Of a DNA stretch of 64,000 nucleotides, positions 10,481 through 20,342 are shown piece after piece. This stretch comes from Populus alba (Eukaryota; Streptophyta; Magnoliopsida; Malpighiales; Salicaceae), in contig NC_133288.1 of NCBI RefSeq assembly GCF_005239225.2, forward strand, positions 16,808,169 through 16,872,168, given 5' to 3'. Both the position numbers and the translations under genes were made by a program. Each line of letters begins with the position of its first letter. Within the stretch, counting starts at the first letter, position 1. The notes below the pieces were generated by a model, which made no database searches, had not been told where the DNA came from, and saw only the letters and a program-made list of their open reading frames with translations.

Positions 10481-12132
10481 TTCTTGCCCTTCAGAACAAC
10501 TTCCGCCGTTACCCATGCCTTTGAAAGACATGTACGCCAAACTATTGAGCATTGGGCACATAGCTCCTATCCCTACACTACCATTACAACCACCATTCCC
10601 AATTTGGTACAAGCCCAAGTTGACTTGTGAGTACCGTACGGGTAATCCCGGGCATGGGATTGAAACCTGTTACGCTTTCAAAAAGAGGTTGTTGGAGCTT
10701 ATTAAGATAGGATGGGTATCCTTTGAAGACAAGCCCAATGTTAATTCAAACTCGTTGCCTACACATGCCTCAAGTAGTAGTGGAATAGGCATGATAGAGG
10801 TTGGAAATCAATGCAAGGTGTTGAAGGTGTCTATGAAAAAGATATATGACATGTTAGTATGATCAGGATTTTTAGAGGCAAATGTGGAAGGTCATTCGGA
10901 GGGAGGTGGCTATTGTGAGTTCCATGGAAGAGATGGACACCATATTGAGGATTGCATCGAGTTTTGAGAAAAATATTGCAAAAATGTTAAAAATAGGGCA
11001 ATTGAGAATTGAACCCATGGAGAGCGGGGGTGAGGTGAGTATGATGGAAGGTCAAGATGAGATGACAGGAGTATGCAAGGTACAACAAACAGCTAATAGG
11101 CCCCCAAGGCTAATTTTGGTTAAACCGTCCTGCACAAAAGGGAATCACAATGTCATGCCTTATAATTATGGTTATGCTTCCAACGTTCGAGCTCCTCTTC
11201 CTTTGTTCCAAACCGAGATAAGTGGTTTGACCATAAGTGGTCGTTGCTTTACGCTTGAGGAGTGGAGGAAGGAAAAGGGTAAAGAAGTGGTAGATCTGGA
11301 CAAAGCGCTAGAAGTGAATAAGCCAGTAACGAAAGAGGAGTCGAATGAATTCTTGAAGTTGATCAAGCATAGCGAATATTGCATAGTAGATCAACTAAAA
11401 AAGACTCCAGTTAGGATCTCCCTTATGTCCTTGATACTCAGCTCTGAGCCGCATCAAAACGTCTTGCAAAAGGTATTGAATGAGGCATATGTACCTTAAG
11501 ACATTGAACATAAAACCATGGAGCATCTAGTGGGGAGGATCCATGCAACTAATTACCTGTACTTCACGGCTGATGAGCTTAATGCTGAAGGTATCGGGCA
11601 TAACAAGCCCTTATACATTACGGTTAGATGCAAGGACTGCCTTATAGGAAAAGTACTCATTGATAATGGCTCGGCCCTTAACGTGTTACCAAAGCACATT
11701 CTGGAGGAAATGCCAATCGATGAATCCCATATAAAAGCCAAGTACTATGATGGCCAGAGCGTATGATGGCTCCCCTAGGCCAATAATTGGAACTTTAGAA
11801 GTGGAACTATATGTGGGACCATAAATGTTCCTAGTGACACTTCAGGTTATGGATATCCACCCTTCATATAGTATGTTGTTGGGAAGACCTTGGATTCATG
11901 CAGCGGGGGCAGTAGCTTCATCATTGCACCAATGCCTGAAGTATATCATGAATGGGATGTTGGTAACTGTCAAGGCCGAGGAGACAGTATCCATGATAAA
12001 GAATATGGTTGTGCCTTTTATCGAAGCAGATGATTGCAAGGATAACAATATCCATGCTTTTGAGGTTGTGAACACTGATTGGGTGCCGGAGAACATGGTA
12101 CTAAGAAGGCCAAGGATCTCAGAAGCAGCAAG
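10481..12132 (+). pseudogene. gag C-terminus and aspartic protease fragment of the Tat/Ogre element
   Basis: The plus strand carries the end of gag (10515-10862; PMPLKDMYAKLLSIG and a Cys/His knuckle-like CEYRTGNPGHGIETC). A frame change leads into 10882-11499, a stop, and then the protease at 11518-11766 with the active-site word VLIDNGSALNVLP. A second frame change leads to 11825-12130 with LLGRPWIHAAGAV, the typical C-terminal protease flap/strand region of plant Tat elements. It has at least two frameshifts and one internal stop, so it is not functional. The fragment stops abruptly at a primer-binding-site-like sequence at 12135. This is the only protease copy in the insertion. Confidence 0.8.
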
Positions 12133-12134
12133 AA

Positions 12135-12152
12135 TGGCGACTCCGCTGGGGA
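12135..12152 (+). other. Primer binding site matching tRNA-Arg
   Basis: TGGCGACTCCGCTGGGGA is complementary to the 3' end of a plant tRNA-Arg whose mature end is GGAGTCG plus CCA. Tat/Ogre elements are known to prime from tRNA-Arg. A leader and gag follow, as expected. It is not preceded by an LTR 3' end: protease-coding sequence abuts it, which is abnormal. Confidence 0.75.
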
Positions 12153-12843
12153 CCTTATAGACTAAGCTTTGTTTTTGTCTGATTTGTTTGTGTTTTCATG
12201 TGTTTATTGTTAATATGCATTTCCTTTTATTTATTTGCGTATTTATGTTTTATTTTATGCGTATTATTCATGCATTGTATAAAATTGTCTCATGCATCAC
12301 TTGCTTTTATTTTGAGAAACACACACAAGCCTTAAGTTAAATGGGGAATTAGTGGTTTGCCCTAAGACTATTGGCCAGGGTTCAGATGCGTGAAACACCC
12401 AACTCATATCTGAGTGCCTGCTTTGCAATGGTGGGCATACGTGCTTTAATTGTTCCTTGCAACGCCCCCATACTATCTTTACGAAGAACGTCACTTGATA
12501 GATATGAGACCCTTCAAGACTAGATAGAAAACCTACCCATTCTCACTTAATAAATAGAGCTTGTCCTTAGAATATTTATCTTATTTCCATTTGCATCAAG
12601 ATTAATAATGTTAAACTCATTAATACAGGCTTTTGAGATGAAATCATTTTTTGTTTTAGTAAGCTATTATGATAAAAACTTAGCAAAAGGATTACAAAAG
12701 TCATGAATCAGCTCCAAAAAAATACACATCACTTGTGCATCACATTTTCATCACGCATTTTGTTTTTAAATTATCATATGCATTCCAGATCGTGAAACAT
12801 AGGTCCCACATCTAAAGTCCACCACACCCGGTCCAGATCAAGG
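12153..12843 (+). other. Retrotransposon leader between primer site and gag
   Basis: About 690 bp of non-coding sequence between the primer site and the gag start at 12844. This matches the long leaders of Ogre-like elements. No conserved ORF was seen. Confidence 0.6.
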
Positions 12844-14286
12844 ATGGAGAACGAAGAAAGAGCACGCTTAGAGTCACATTATCAGACTGAGTTGGAATCC
12901 ATAAAAAACGAAGTTGCTCGGTTGACTGACTTACTCGAGCAACTACTAAGAGCTAAGAATGGGGAGGGAACGTCAGCACAACCACCTAAAGGAGCGCCAG
13001 CAGCTCACATCCCTCAAGTATCTCAAAACCAGGGGGCAAACTCGGCCACTGAACAACATTTTATGCCTATTACCCCTATCCAACCAACTCATGCTCCAAT
13101 CACTATTGACTTAACAACGGAGGGAATCCCAGATAATAGATCTCCTAATTTGATGGACTAGAACAAGTTGTTTGCCTTGGAAGAAAGATTAAGGGCAGTT
13201 GAGGGTAATAATTGGTTTAACCCTATGCGAGCAGCTGAAGTATGTTTAGTACCAAACATCGTGGTGCCAAAAGATTTTAGGATACCAGAGTTCATTAAGT
13301 ACACTGGTTTGGAGTACCCAAACACTCACCTTCGATCCTACTGCAATAAAATGGCGGAAGTAATCCGCGATGATAAACTGCTAATCTATTTCTTTCAGGA
13401 TAGCCTCGCAGAGTCTGCTTTGAGCTGGTACATGAGGTTAGATAGTGTCAGAATCAGGAGCTAGAGAGACTTGGTGGAGGCCTTCCTTAAGCAGTACAAG
13501 TTTAACATGGAAATCGCTCCTGATCGAACAAGTCTAATGTCAATGGAGAAAAGGAGCCAAGAGTCAGTAAGGGCTTATGCACAAAGGTGGAGGGATGAGG
13601 CAATGCATGTCCAACCCACTTTAATAGAAACAGAGATGGTGACTTTGTTTGCCAATACCTTCAAGGCACCATATTATGAGCATTTAATAGGTAGCTCAGC
13701 TCAGCATTTGTATGATGTTGTACGCATAGTGAAAAGAATAGAGCAAGGGATTAAAGCTGGACACATAATTGAGCCATTGGAGACAAAGGGTTTTATTGGA
13801 AGAAAAATGGAAGGTCCCGTTAACAACTTTGAAGGTGGGTCCAATAGCAAGATAACAGATTCATATAACCCACAAATACCTACCTCTCATGTGGCCCACA
13901 TAAACTTTAACAAACCTTTTTCCCCTAATCGAGCAAATAACTAGTCAAACAACCAAAACAACCACCAAAGACGAAACACAAGATACATTTTAGAACAACT
14001 ACCGCCATCACCTATGCCTTTGAAGGACATGTATACCAAACTACTGAGCATTGGAAAAATAACTCTTATCCCTACATTACCACTACAGTCACCATTCCCC
14101 ATCTGATACAAGCCCGAGTTGACTTGCGAGTACCATGCTGGTATTCCCGGGCATTGTCTTGAAACGTGTTATGCTTTCAAGAAAAGGTTGTTGGAGCTCA
14201 TCAAGATAGGATGGGTGTCATTTGAAGACACGCCCAATATTAATTCAAATCCATTGCCTGGTCATGACGAAAGTAATAGGGGATAA
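12844..14286 (+). pseudogene. gag: Tat/Ogre gag (interrupted by stops)
   Basis: A single plus-strand frame starts at ATG 12844 with a charged coiled-coil N-terminus (ESIKNEVARLTDLLEQLL), followed by the retrotransposon gag core (SLAESALSWYMRL, then VEAFLKQYKFNM, RSQESVRAYAQRWRDEA) and a Cys/His knuckle-like CEYHAGIPGHCLETC. Stops interrupt it at 13159, 13462, 13942, about 14104 and 14284, with no frameshift between them. Gag would form the cytoplasmic particle around element RNA. Compared with 10481-10862, the C-terminal part is a second copy in the same orientation. The protease region that should follow is missing here. Confidence 0.85.
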
Positions 14287-14660
14287 AGGGTTGGAAAACC
14301 TTGGTCAAGAATTGTCAATAATGAAGAAGGTGAGATCGAAGGAGATGACAAGGAAACATAAGTGGGGAAGGAAGATGAAGCATTGCCACGGTTGACTTTC
14401 CACACACTAGAAGAAGTCTCCGCCAAGACCTTCGTGTGCAAGTTGGCTCAGGGTGAGAAGTTTCAGAACGGGGTGACCTAAGAAGTTCCCATAGTTTTCA
14501 AAATGTAAAACAACTTTATTTGCCTTAGCATGCTTTAGTCATTGCTTTTATTTGCTTTTATTTTCTCTAGTTGACAATCAAGGCTCATGATGTCAGCCAA
14601 ATTTTGTGTTTGTTTTTTAGCCTACCTTTTTTTAAAATAAATGATGAGATTATGCACTTT
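14287..14660 (+). pseudogene. Post-protease linker, protease deleted
   Basis: Directly after the gag knuckle region comes the linker containing HTLEEVSAKTFV (about 14400-14440) and an AT-rich stretch that mirrors 10015-10391 on the minus strand. The protease seen at 11518-12130 is absent, so a deletion of over 1 kb lies near 14290. Confidence 0.6.
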
Positions 14661-14875
14661 TTAAACAAGGTTGAGTGGTTACAAAGAAAGTATCATAAAT
14701 CAATCAAAGATGAAATTTAAGAAAAGGTACCCCTGAAGTACAAACCTTACCTCTGGATAGCATAATGAATTGACAAATCACCTGTAAATTTATTTCAAGA
14801 TAAAAATAGAGTTTATCAATCCTAACAATGTGCATTTTGAAATAAGAAAAATTCATCGTTAGCAGTCCTGTTTTA
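14661..14875 (+). other. Unassigned segment at the pol deletion
   Basis: This sequence sits where about 3.5 kb of pol should be. I found no convincing match to pol or to flanking parts of the minus copy. It is either diverged spacer or filler at the deletion. Confidence 0.4.
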
Positions 14876-15454
14876 AGCCAGAATGAATTTCTTCTTTTTA
14901 AAAACCCGGACTAGGATCATACTCCACACTGGGGGAAATAAAAGATATTTCATGAAAAGTTTTACATGTTTTCAAAACGGGATAAGAGCCCGTAGATTTG
15001 AAAAAGATAAAGCATTTGACAAAAGCATGACAAAGATGCAATGACAAGTCATACATTTTGAGAAAAAAAAGGCTACTTGTAAAAAGTCGAAGACTTCTTC
15101 TCCAAGATATGATAGGTAAAAAGAGGCAACAAGAGAAATGAATCCAGCATACAACTCCAAAAGCAAGCTCATGTTAAGAGAGAGTTTCATGAACTAGAAG
15201 AAGATGATGGGGCCTATGTTTCAAAACCAGGTACGAATGCATGCATGGCATCTAATCATAAATCATTGCATTATTTTTTAATCGTTACAGGAGGAATCCT
15301 TAACGTAATCCAACAAAATTATGGACAAAGAAAGAATCACTGAGTTGATGATAGCAAAGAATCACGGTTTTGATTCTGGAATAATGAGAAGAACCTTTTA
15401 AAAAAAAATTTCAAACCCTGCCATCAGGAAGAACGACATCGATATCAGCTTCGG
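14876..15454 (+). other. Retrotransposon spacer before the hairpin array (plus copy)
   Basis: Mirrors 5786-6345. The shared words include AAACCCGGACTAGGATCATA and the AGAAGTCGAAGACTT-type region. Non-coding. It shows the plus copy joins the 3' region directly after losing pol. Confidence 0.7.
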
Positions 15455-16900
15455 TAAAAGGGAATCGCCAGATGGGATTCCAGGTTGATCGATTTACAAA
15501 ATAGATTTTTTGGTTTTTGATTAAAGGATATCGTCATAAGGGATCTCATATTTTCAGCTTTGGTTAAAAGGAATCGCCAAATGGGATTCCAAGTTGATTG
15601 GTTAAAAGAGATCGCCAGAAGGGATCTCATATTTCGATATTTATCAAAGGAGGTCGCCAGAAGGCACATCATATTTTAGCTTTGGTTAAAAGGAATCGTC
15701 AAATGGGATTCCAAGTTGATTGAGATCGCCAGAAGGGATCTCGTATTTCGATATTGGTCAAAAGAGGTCGCCAGAAGGGACCTCATATTTCAGCTTTGAT
15801 TAAAAGGAATCGCCAGATGGGATTCCAAGTTGATTGAGATCACCAGAAGGGATCTCGTATTTCGATATTGGTCAAAAGAGGTCGCCAGAAGGGACCTCAT
15901 ATTTCAGCTTTGGTTAAAAGGAATCACCAGATGGGATTCCAAGTTGATTGAGATCGCCAGAAGGGATCTCGTATTTCGATATTGGTCAAAGGAGGTCGCC
16001 AAAAGGGACCTCATATTTCATTTTTGGTTAAAAAGAATCGCCAGATGGGATTCCAAGATTTTTTGTTAAAGGAGATCGCCAGAAGGAATCTCGTATTTCG
16101 ATATTGGTCAAAGAAGGTCGCCATAAGGGACCTCATATTTCAGCTTTGGTTAAAAGGAATCGCCAAATGGGATTCCAAGTTGATTGAGATCGCCAGAAAG
16201 GATCTCGTATTTCGATATTGGTCAAAGGAGGTCGCCAGAATGGACCTCATATTTCAGCTTTGGTTAAAAGGAATTGTCAAATGGGATTCCAAGATTTTTT
16301 GTTAAAGGAGATCGCCAGAAAGGATCTCGTATTTCGATATTGTTCAAAGAAGGTCGCCAGAAGGGACCTCATATTTCAGCTTTGGTTAAAAAGAATCACC
16401 AGATGGGATTCCAAGATTTTTTGTTAAAGGAGATCGCCAGAAAGGATCTCGTATTTCGATATTCATCAAAGGAGGTAGCCAGAAGGGACCTCATATTTCA
16501 GCTTTGGTTAAAAGAAATTGTCAGATGGGATTCCAAGATTTTTGGTTAAAGGAGATCGCCAGAAGGGATCTCGTATTTCGATATTGGTCAAAGGAGGTCG
16601 CCAGAAGGGACCTCATATTTCATTTTGGTTAAAAGGAATCGCCAGCTGGGATTCCAAGTTGAGTAAGCTACAATTATAGATTTTGGTTTAAGGAGGTCGC
16701 TAGATGGGATCTCAGGTTAACCCAACCACACATAGGATTTTGGTTCTAGTTAAAGGGGATCGCTAGATGGGATCTCAGGTTAGCCCAACCGCAACACAGA
16801 TATCAACTTTGGCTAAGGGAAATCGCTAAATGGGATTTCAGGTTGACCAAACTACAAATATAGATTTTTAGTTAAAAGAGATCGCCAAAACGGATCTTAG
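15455..16900 (+). repeat. Tandem hairpin array in the retrotransposon 3' region (copy 2)
   Basis: The plus-strand counterpart of 4310-5785. Subunits of about 40 bp carry stems GGAATC/GATTCC, GAGATC/GATCTC and GAGGTC/GACCTC around the loop GCCAGAWGG. Near 16820 a further variant has the stem GAAATC/GATTTC. Some units lack one subunit (for example GTTGATTGAGATCGCC joins at 15717, 15832 and 15947), so unit number and composition differ from copy 1. ORFs running through it are not considered genes. Confidence 0.9.
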
Positions 16901-17109
16901 ATGGAATGCCAGGTTAATATAACCAAAGTTAGAGGCCCGAGGACTGCCAGATTGGGATCTTAAGAAGACTAAGTTTTGATCTTAGTTTCGGGTTGAAGCG
17001 AAATTGTTGTAAATACAAAGTTCCAGGTCAATCAAGATTAGTTATGGTAGTTTAGTTTTGTTTATCTTTATAAACTTACTGTGCAAAATCCCTGCTCCGT
17101 AAGTATTAT
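16901..17109 (+). other. Distal retrotransposon 3' untranslated segment
   Basis: Homologous to 20130-20328 and, inverted, to 4183-4320. It includes the conserved GGGTTGAAGCG-type phrase and leads into the polypurine tract. Confidence 0.6.
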
Positions 17110-17123
17110 AAAGAGGGGGCATC
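17110..17123 (+). other. Polypurine tract (internal plus copy)
   Basis: AAAGAGGGGGCATC directly precedes the LTR start TGTTGTAACC at 17124. Confidence 0.8.
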
Positions 17124-18028
17124 TGTTGTAACCCATTTTTGGGTACACCCCACAAATAAAATAAAAAAGAAAATAATTAAAAAAAAACAGTGTCGTTTTG
17201 ACACTGTTCCTCTTTCCGCACGCCGCCTAAAGCCCCACGCCCCCTTTAAACAAGGAACAGTGACCGAGCCTAGAGCCCCACGCCAATGACTGTATGCTAC
17301 TCCCAAAACTTAAAGCCCAGCGCCCCCTACTTGAAGACCTCACCCGGTGTCCCCTGCTCCCTTCTAGCATATAAATACTACTCTCAACACCAGCAACGAG
17401 GGGGGATTTGTTTTGAGGGAATGGAAGAGAAGTTTGAATGAGAGAAAAGAGAACGGAGAGAAAAGAAGGAAAGAATACCGGGGGGGAGTTTTTGAACAAA
17501 GAGAGAAAACGAAATAGAGAGAGGAGGGAAGAAGACAGGAAAGCTTGAAACAGAAAGGGGAGTACAAACACGCCAGTATTGACATGGATCATCATTTTTT
17601 TAGCTCATCATTCTTCACACGCGCTGCTGCACCATTGAAGAAGAAGAAGAAAACAAATGTTGTCATCGAGCTTTCCAGCCATTTCCACCTTCCTAACCAC
17701 CGTGAGGAATCTTCGGCTTCCTATTCACCACCACCAGCACCATCAACGCTGCCAAAAAATAGCAGAATCACTGTGAGAGGGAATAGCACTGTGAGAAACA
17801 GAAGAAGAAAAAAGAAGCAGAGGAGAACAGAGTAAAACAAAAAACACAAAGAAAAAGGAAGAAAGGCCGACCACCATCCCAACCATCCTTCGGTCAGCAA
17901 CCGCCAGCAAAACCGCTTTTAAAGCCACCACAGGTCAGCCCTTTGCCCCTTATCTCGTTTTACTGTTCATCTTCTTGCATGCAAAACATGCATTGTGCAC
18001 GTTCTGCAAGCAAGAAAATAATTACCCG
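17124..18028 (+). repeat. Partial LTR, plus orientation (diverged)
   Basis: Begins with the LTR 5' end TGTTGTAACCCATTTTTGGG and carries the TATA box at 17370-17377. It ends inside the LTR near the word CCCGGTTACTGT at about 18028-18040, where it turns back on itself. The matching span in the right LTR is about 1.2 kb but here about 0.9 kb, so there is an internal deletion. It is visibly more diverged than the other three LTR copies, for example at 17380-17560. Confidence 0.75.
17370..17377 (+). promoter_or_regulatory. LTR TATA box (internal plus LTR fragment)
   Basis: TATAAATA lies in the conserved context TCTAGCATATAAATACT, about 245 bp from the LTR start, matching the box in the other LTR copies. 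Confidence 0.5.
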
Positions 18029-18125
18029 GTTACTGTACACAGAGTAACCGGGTTACTGTGTGCACAGTAACCAGTTAATTAATTAGCCAGTTACTGTGCA
18101 CATGCACAGTAACCGGGTAATTATT
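18000..18125. repeat. Centre of the LTR palindrome
   Basis: Here the plus LTR fragment meets a minus LTR fragment head to head. The join falls in a cluster of short inverted words (GGTTACTGTACAC, GAGTAACCGGG, TGCACAGTAACC). Arms of about 0.9 kb on each side are inverted copies with almost no spacer. Confidence 0.75.
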
Positions 18126-19329
18126 TTCTTTGCTTGTAGAACGCACACAGTGCACGTTCTGCATGCAAGAAGATGAACAGTAAAATGAGATAAGGGGTAT
18201 AAGGCTGACCTGTGGTGGTTTTGAAGGCGGTGCTACTGGCGGTTGCTGACCGAAGGATGGCTGGGAGGGTGGTCGGTCTTTCTTCCTTTTTCTCTGTGTT
18301 TGTTTTTTAACTATGTTCTCCTCTGCTCCTCTTTTCTTCTTCTGTTTCTCACAGTGTTCTTCCCTCTCACGGTGATTTAGTTGTTGTTTGGTAGCGCTGA
18401 TGGTGCTGGTGACGGTGGAGATGGACGCCGACGATGCCTCACGGTGGTTGTGACAGTGGCAAGCAGTGTTTGCTGTAGTTTTTCTTCTTTTTCCCGTGCA
18501 GAGGCATCAACCTCTGTTTTCCTTTCTAGTTTGCTTCTGTTTGCCTTGCTTCACTTTTCCTATCACCTTGCTTCTCTGCTTCTTCACTTTGTATTGTTTT
18601 GTATCATGGTGTGGCCGCTGGGATGAAGAAGATGATGAGCTGGCGATGGCGTTGGCAGTGCTGATGCGGGTGTGATGGAGAATAACAACAGTTCTTCCCC
18701 TGTTTTAAAACAAACTCCTACCTGTATATTTTTCCTTTAAATCCCCTACTCTATTTCAAACTTCCTCGTGTTCTTCCCTTCCTTTCTCTTCTTTCGTTCC
18801 CAAGTCCCCCCTTTGTTATGCTTTCTTCCTTTCCCCTGTCTTTCGCGCAAAAAACCTCACCTCCCGTCCTCACTCTAAAAAACTCCTCCCCCTTTGTTTT
18901 GGTTTCTCTCTTCTCTACACTCTCAGAGTATCTTTGATCGTTTCAAACTTCCCTCTCCCTTTAGTTTCCAAAAGAGCCCTCTCTCGTCCAAAAAAATCAC
19001 CCCTGTTGCTGGTGTTGAGAGCAGTATTTATATGCTAGAAGGGAGCATACTGTTGTTGCGCGTGTGGAGCAAGGGACACCGGGTGAGGTCTTCAAGCAGG
19101 GGGTGCGGGGCTTCAAGTTTTGGGAGAAGCATGTAGTCATTGGCGTGGGGCTCTAGGCTTAGTCACTATTCCTCGTTTAAAGGGGGCGTGGGGCTTTAGG
19201 CAGCGTGCGGAAATAGAGAGAGGGATGAACAGTGTTTGTCAAAACGACACTGTTCATTTTTTTAAATTAATTTTATTTATTTATTTATTTTTATTTTATT
19301 TATGGAGGATCTAAAAATGAGTTACAACA
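18029..19329 (-). repeat. Partial LTR, minus orientation
   Basis: Read on the minus strand, it begins TGTTGTAACTCATTTTTAGA at 19329 and runs to about 18029, stopping at the palindrome centre. It closely matches 2868-4168 (left LTR), so the U5 half of the LTR is missing. It contains the TATA box at 19025-19032. Confidence 0.8.
19025..19032 (-). promoter_or_regulatory. LTR TATA box (internal minus LTR fragment)
   Basis: Minus-strand TATAAATA in the conserved LTR context, about 300 bp from the LTR start at 19329. Confidence 0.5.
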
Positions 19330-19668
19330 AATGCCCCCTCTTTATAATGCTTACGGAGCAGGGTTTTGCGTAGTAAGTTTTATAAAGATAAACAAAAACT
19401 GAACTCCCGAAACTGATCTAGTCGAAGCTTGATCAATCTGAAACTTTGTCTTTACAGCAATCCTCCTTAGCCCCAAAAAAAACTATGATCAAAATTTAGT
19501 CATCTCGAGATCCCAATCTGGCGATCCTCGGGCCTCTAACTTTGGTTATATTAACTTGGCATTCAATCTGAGATCCCTTCAGGCGATAGCTTTTAACTAA
19601 AAATCTATATTTGTAATTGGGCTAACCTGAGATCCCATCTGGCGATTTCCCTTAGCCAAAGCTGATAT
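19330..19668 (-). other. Retrotransposon 3' region fragment (minus), with polypurine tract
   Basis: Starts with a polypurine tract (minus AAAGAGGGGGCATT), runs through the distal 3' segment and a few degenerate hairpin subunits, and switches strand near 19668. It is mirrored by 19990-20342, giving an inverted pair with about 320 bp between arms. Confidence 0.7.
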
Positions 19669-20342
19669 CTGGCGACATTTTGATATTGGTCAAAGGAGGT
19701 CGCCAAAAGGGACCTCGTATTTCATTTTGGTTAAAAGGAATCGCCAGATGGGATTCCAAGTTGATTGGTTAAAGGAGATCGCCAGAAGGGATCTCGTATT
19801 TCGATATTGGTCAAATGAGGTCGTCAGAAGGGACCTCATATTTCATTTTGGTTAAAGGGAATCGCCAGATGGGATTCCAAGTTGATTGGTTAAAGGAGAT
19901 CGCCAGAAGGAATCTCGTATTTCGATATTGGTCAAAAGAGGTCGCTAGAAGGGACCTCATATTTCATTTTGGTTAAAGAGAATCGCCAGATGGGATTCCA
20001 AGTTGAGTAAGCTATAATTATAGATTTTGGTTTAAGGAGGTCGCCAGATGGGATCTCGGGTTAGCCCAACTACAAATATAGATTTTTTGTTAAAAGAGAT
20101 CGCTTGAAGGGATCTCAGATGGAATGCTAGGTTAATATAACCAAAGTTAGAGGCCCGAGGATCGCCAGATTGGGATCTTGAGAAGACTGTGTTTTGATCT
20201 TAGTTTCGGGTTTAAGCGGAATTGCTGTAAATACAAAGTTTTAGGTAATCAAGATCAATTTTGGAAGTTCAATTTTGGTTTATCTTTATAAAACTTACTG
20301 CGCAAAACCCCTGCTCCGAAAGTATTATAAAGAAAGGGCATC
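19669..20342 (+). other. Retrotransposon 3' region fragment (plus): short hairpin array and polypurine tract
   Basis: About 19680-20110 holds plus-oriented hairpin subunits of the same type as 15455-16900, followed by the distal 3' segment and a variant polypurine tract (AAAGAAAGGGCATC, 20329-20342) directly before the right LTR. No pol or gag is left between the two strand switches. Confidence 0.75.

Noticed and set aside
15830..16549. Open frames with repeated peptides such as RRDLVFRYWSKEVARRDL, resembling a repeat protein
   Set aside because: They are translations of the 122-bp hairpin array; the same peptides appear in shifted overlapping frames and in the inverted array at 4560-5344. 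The signal is in the hairpin stems, not in codons.
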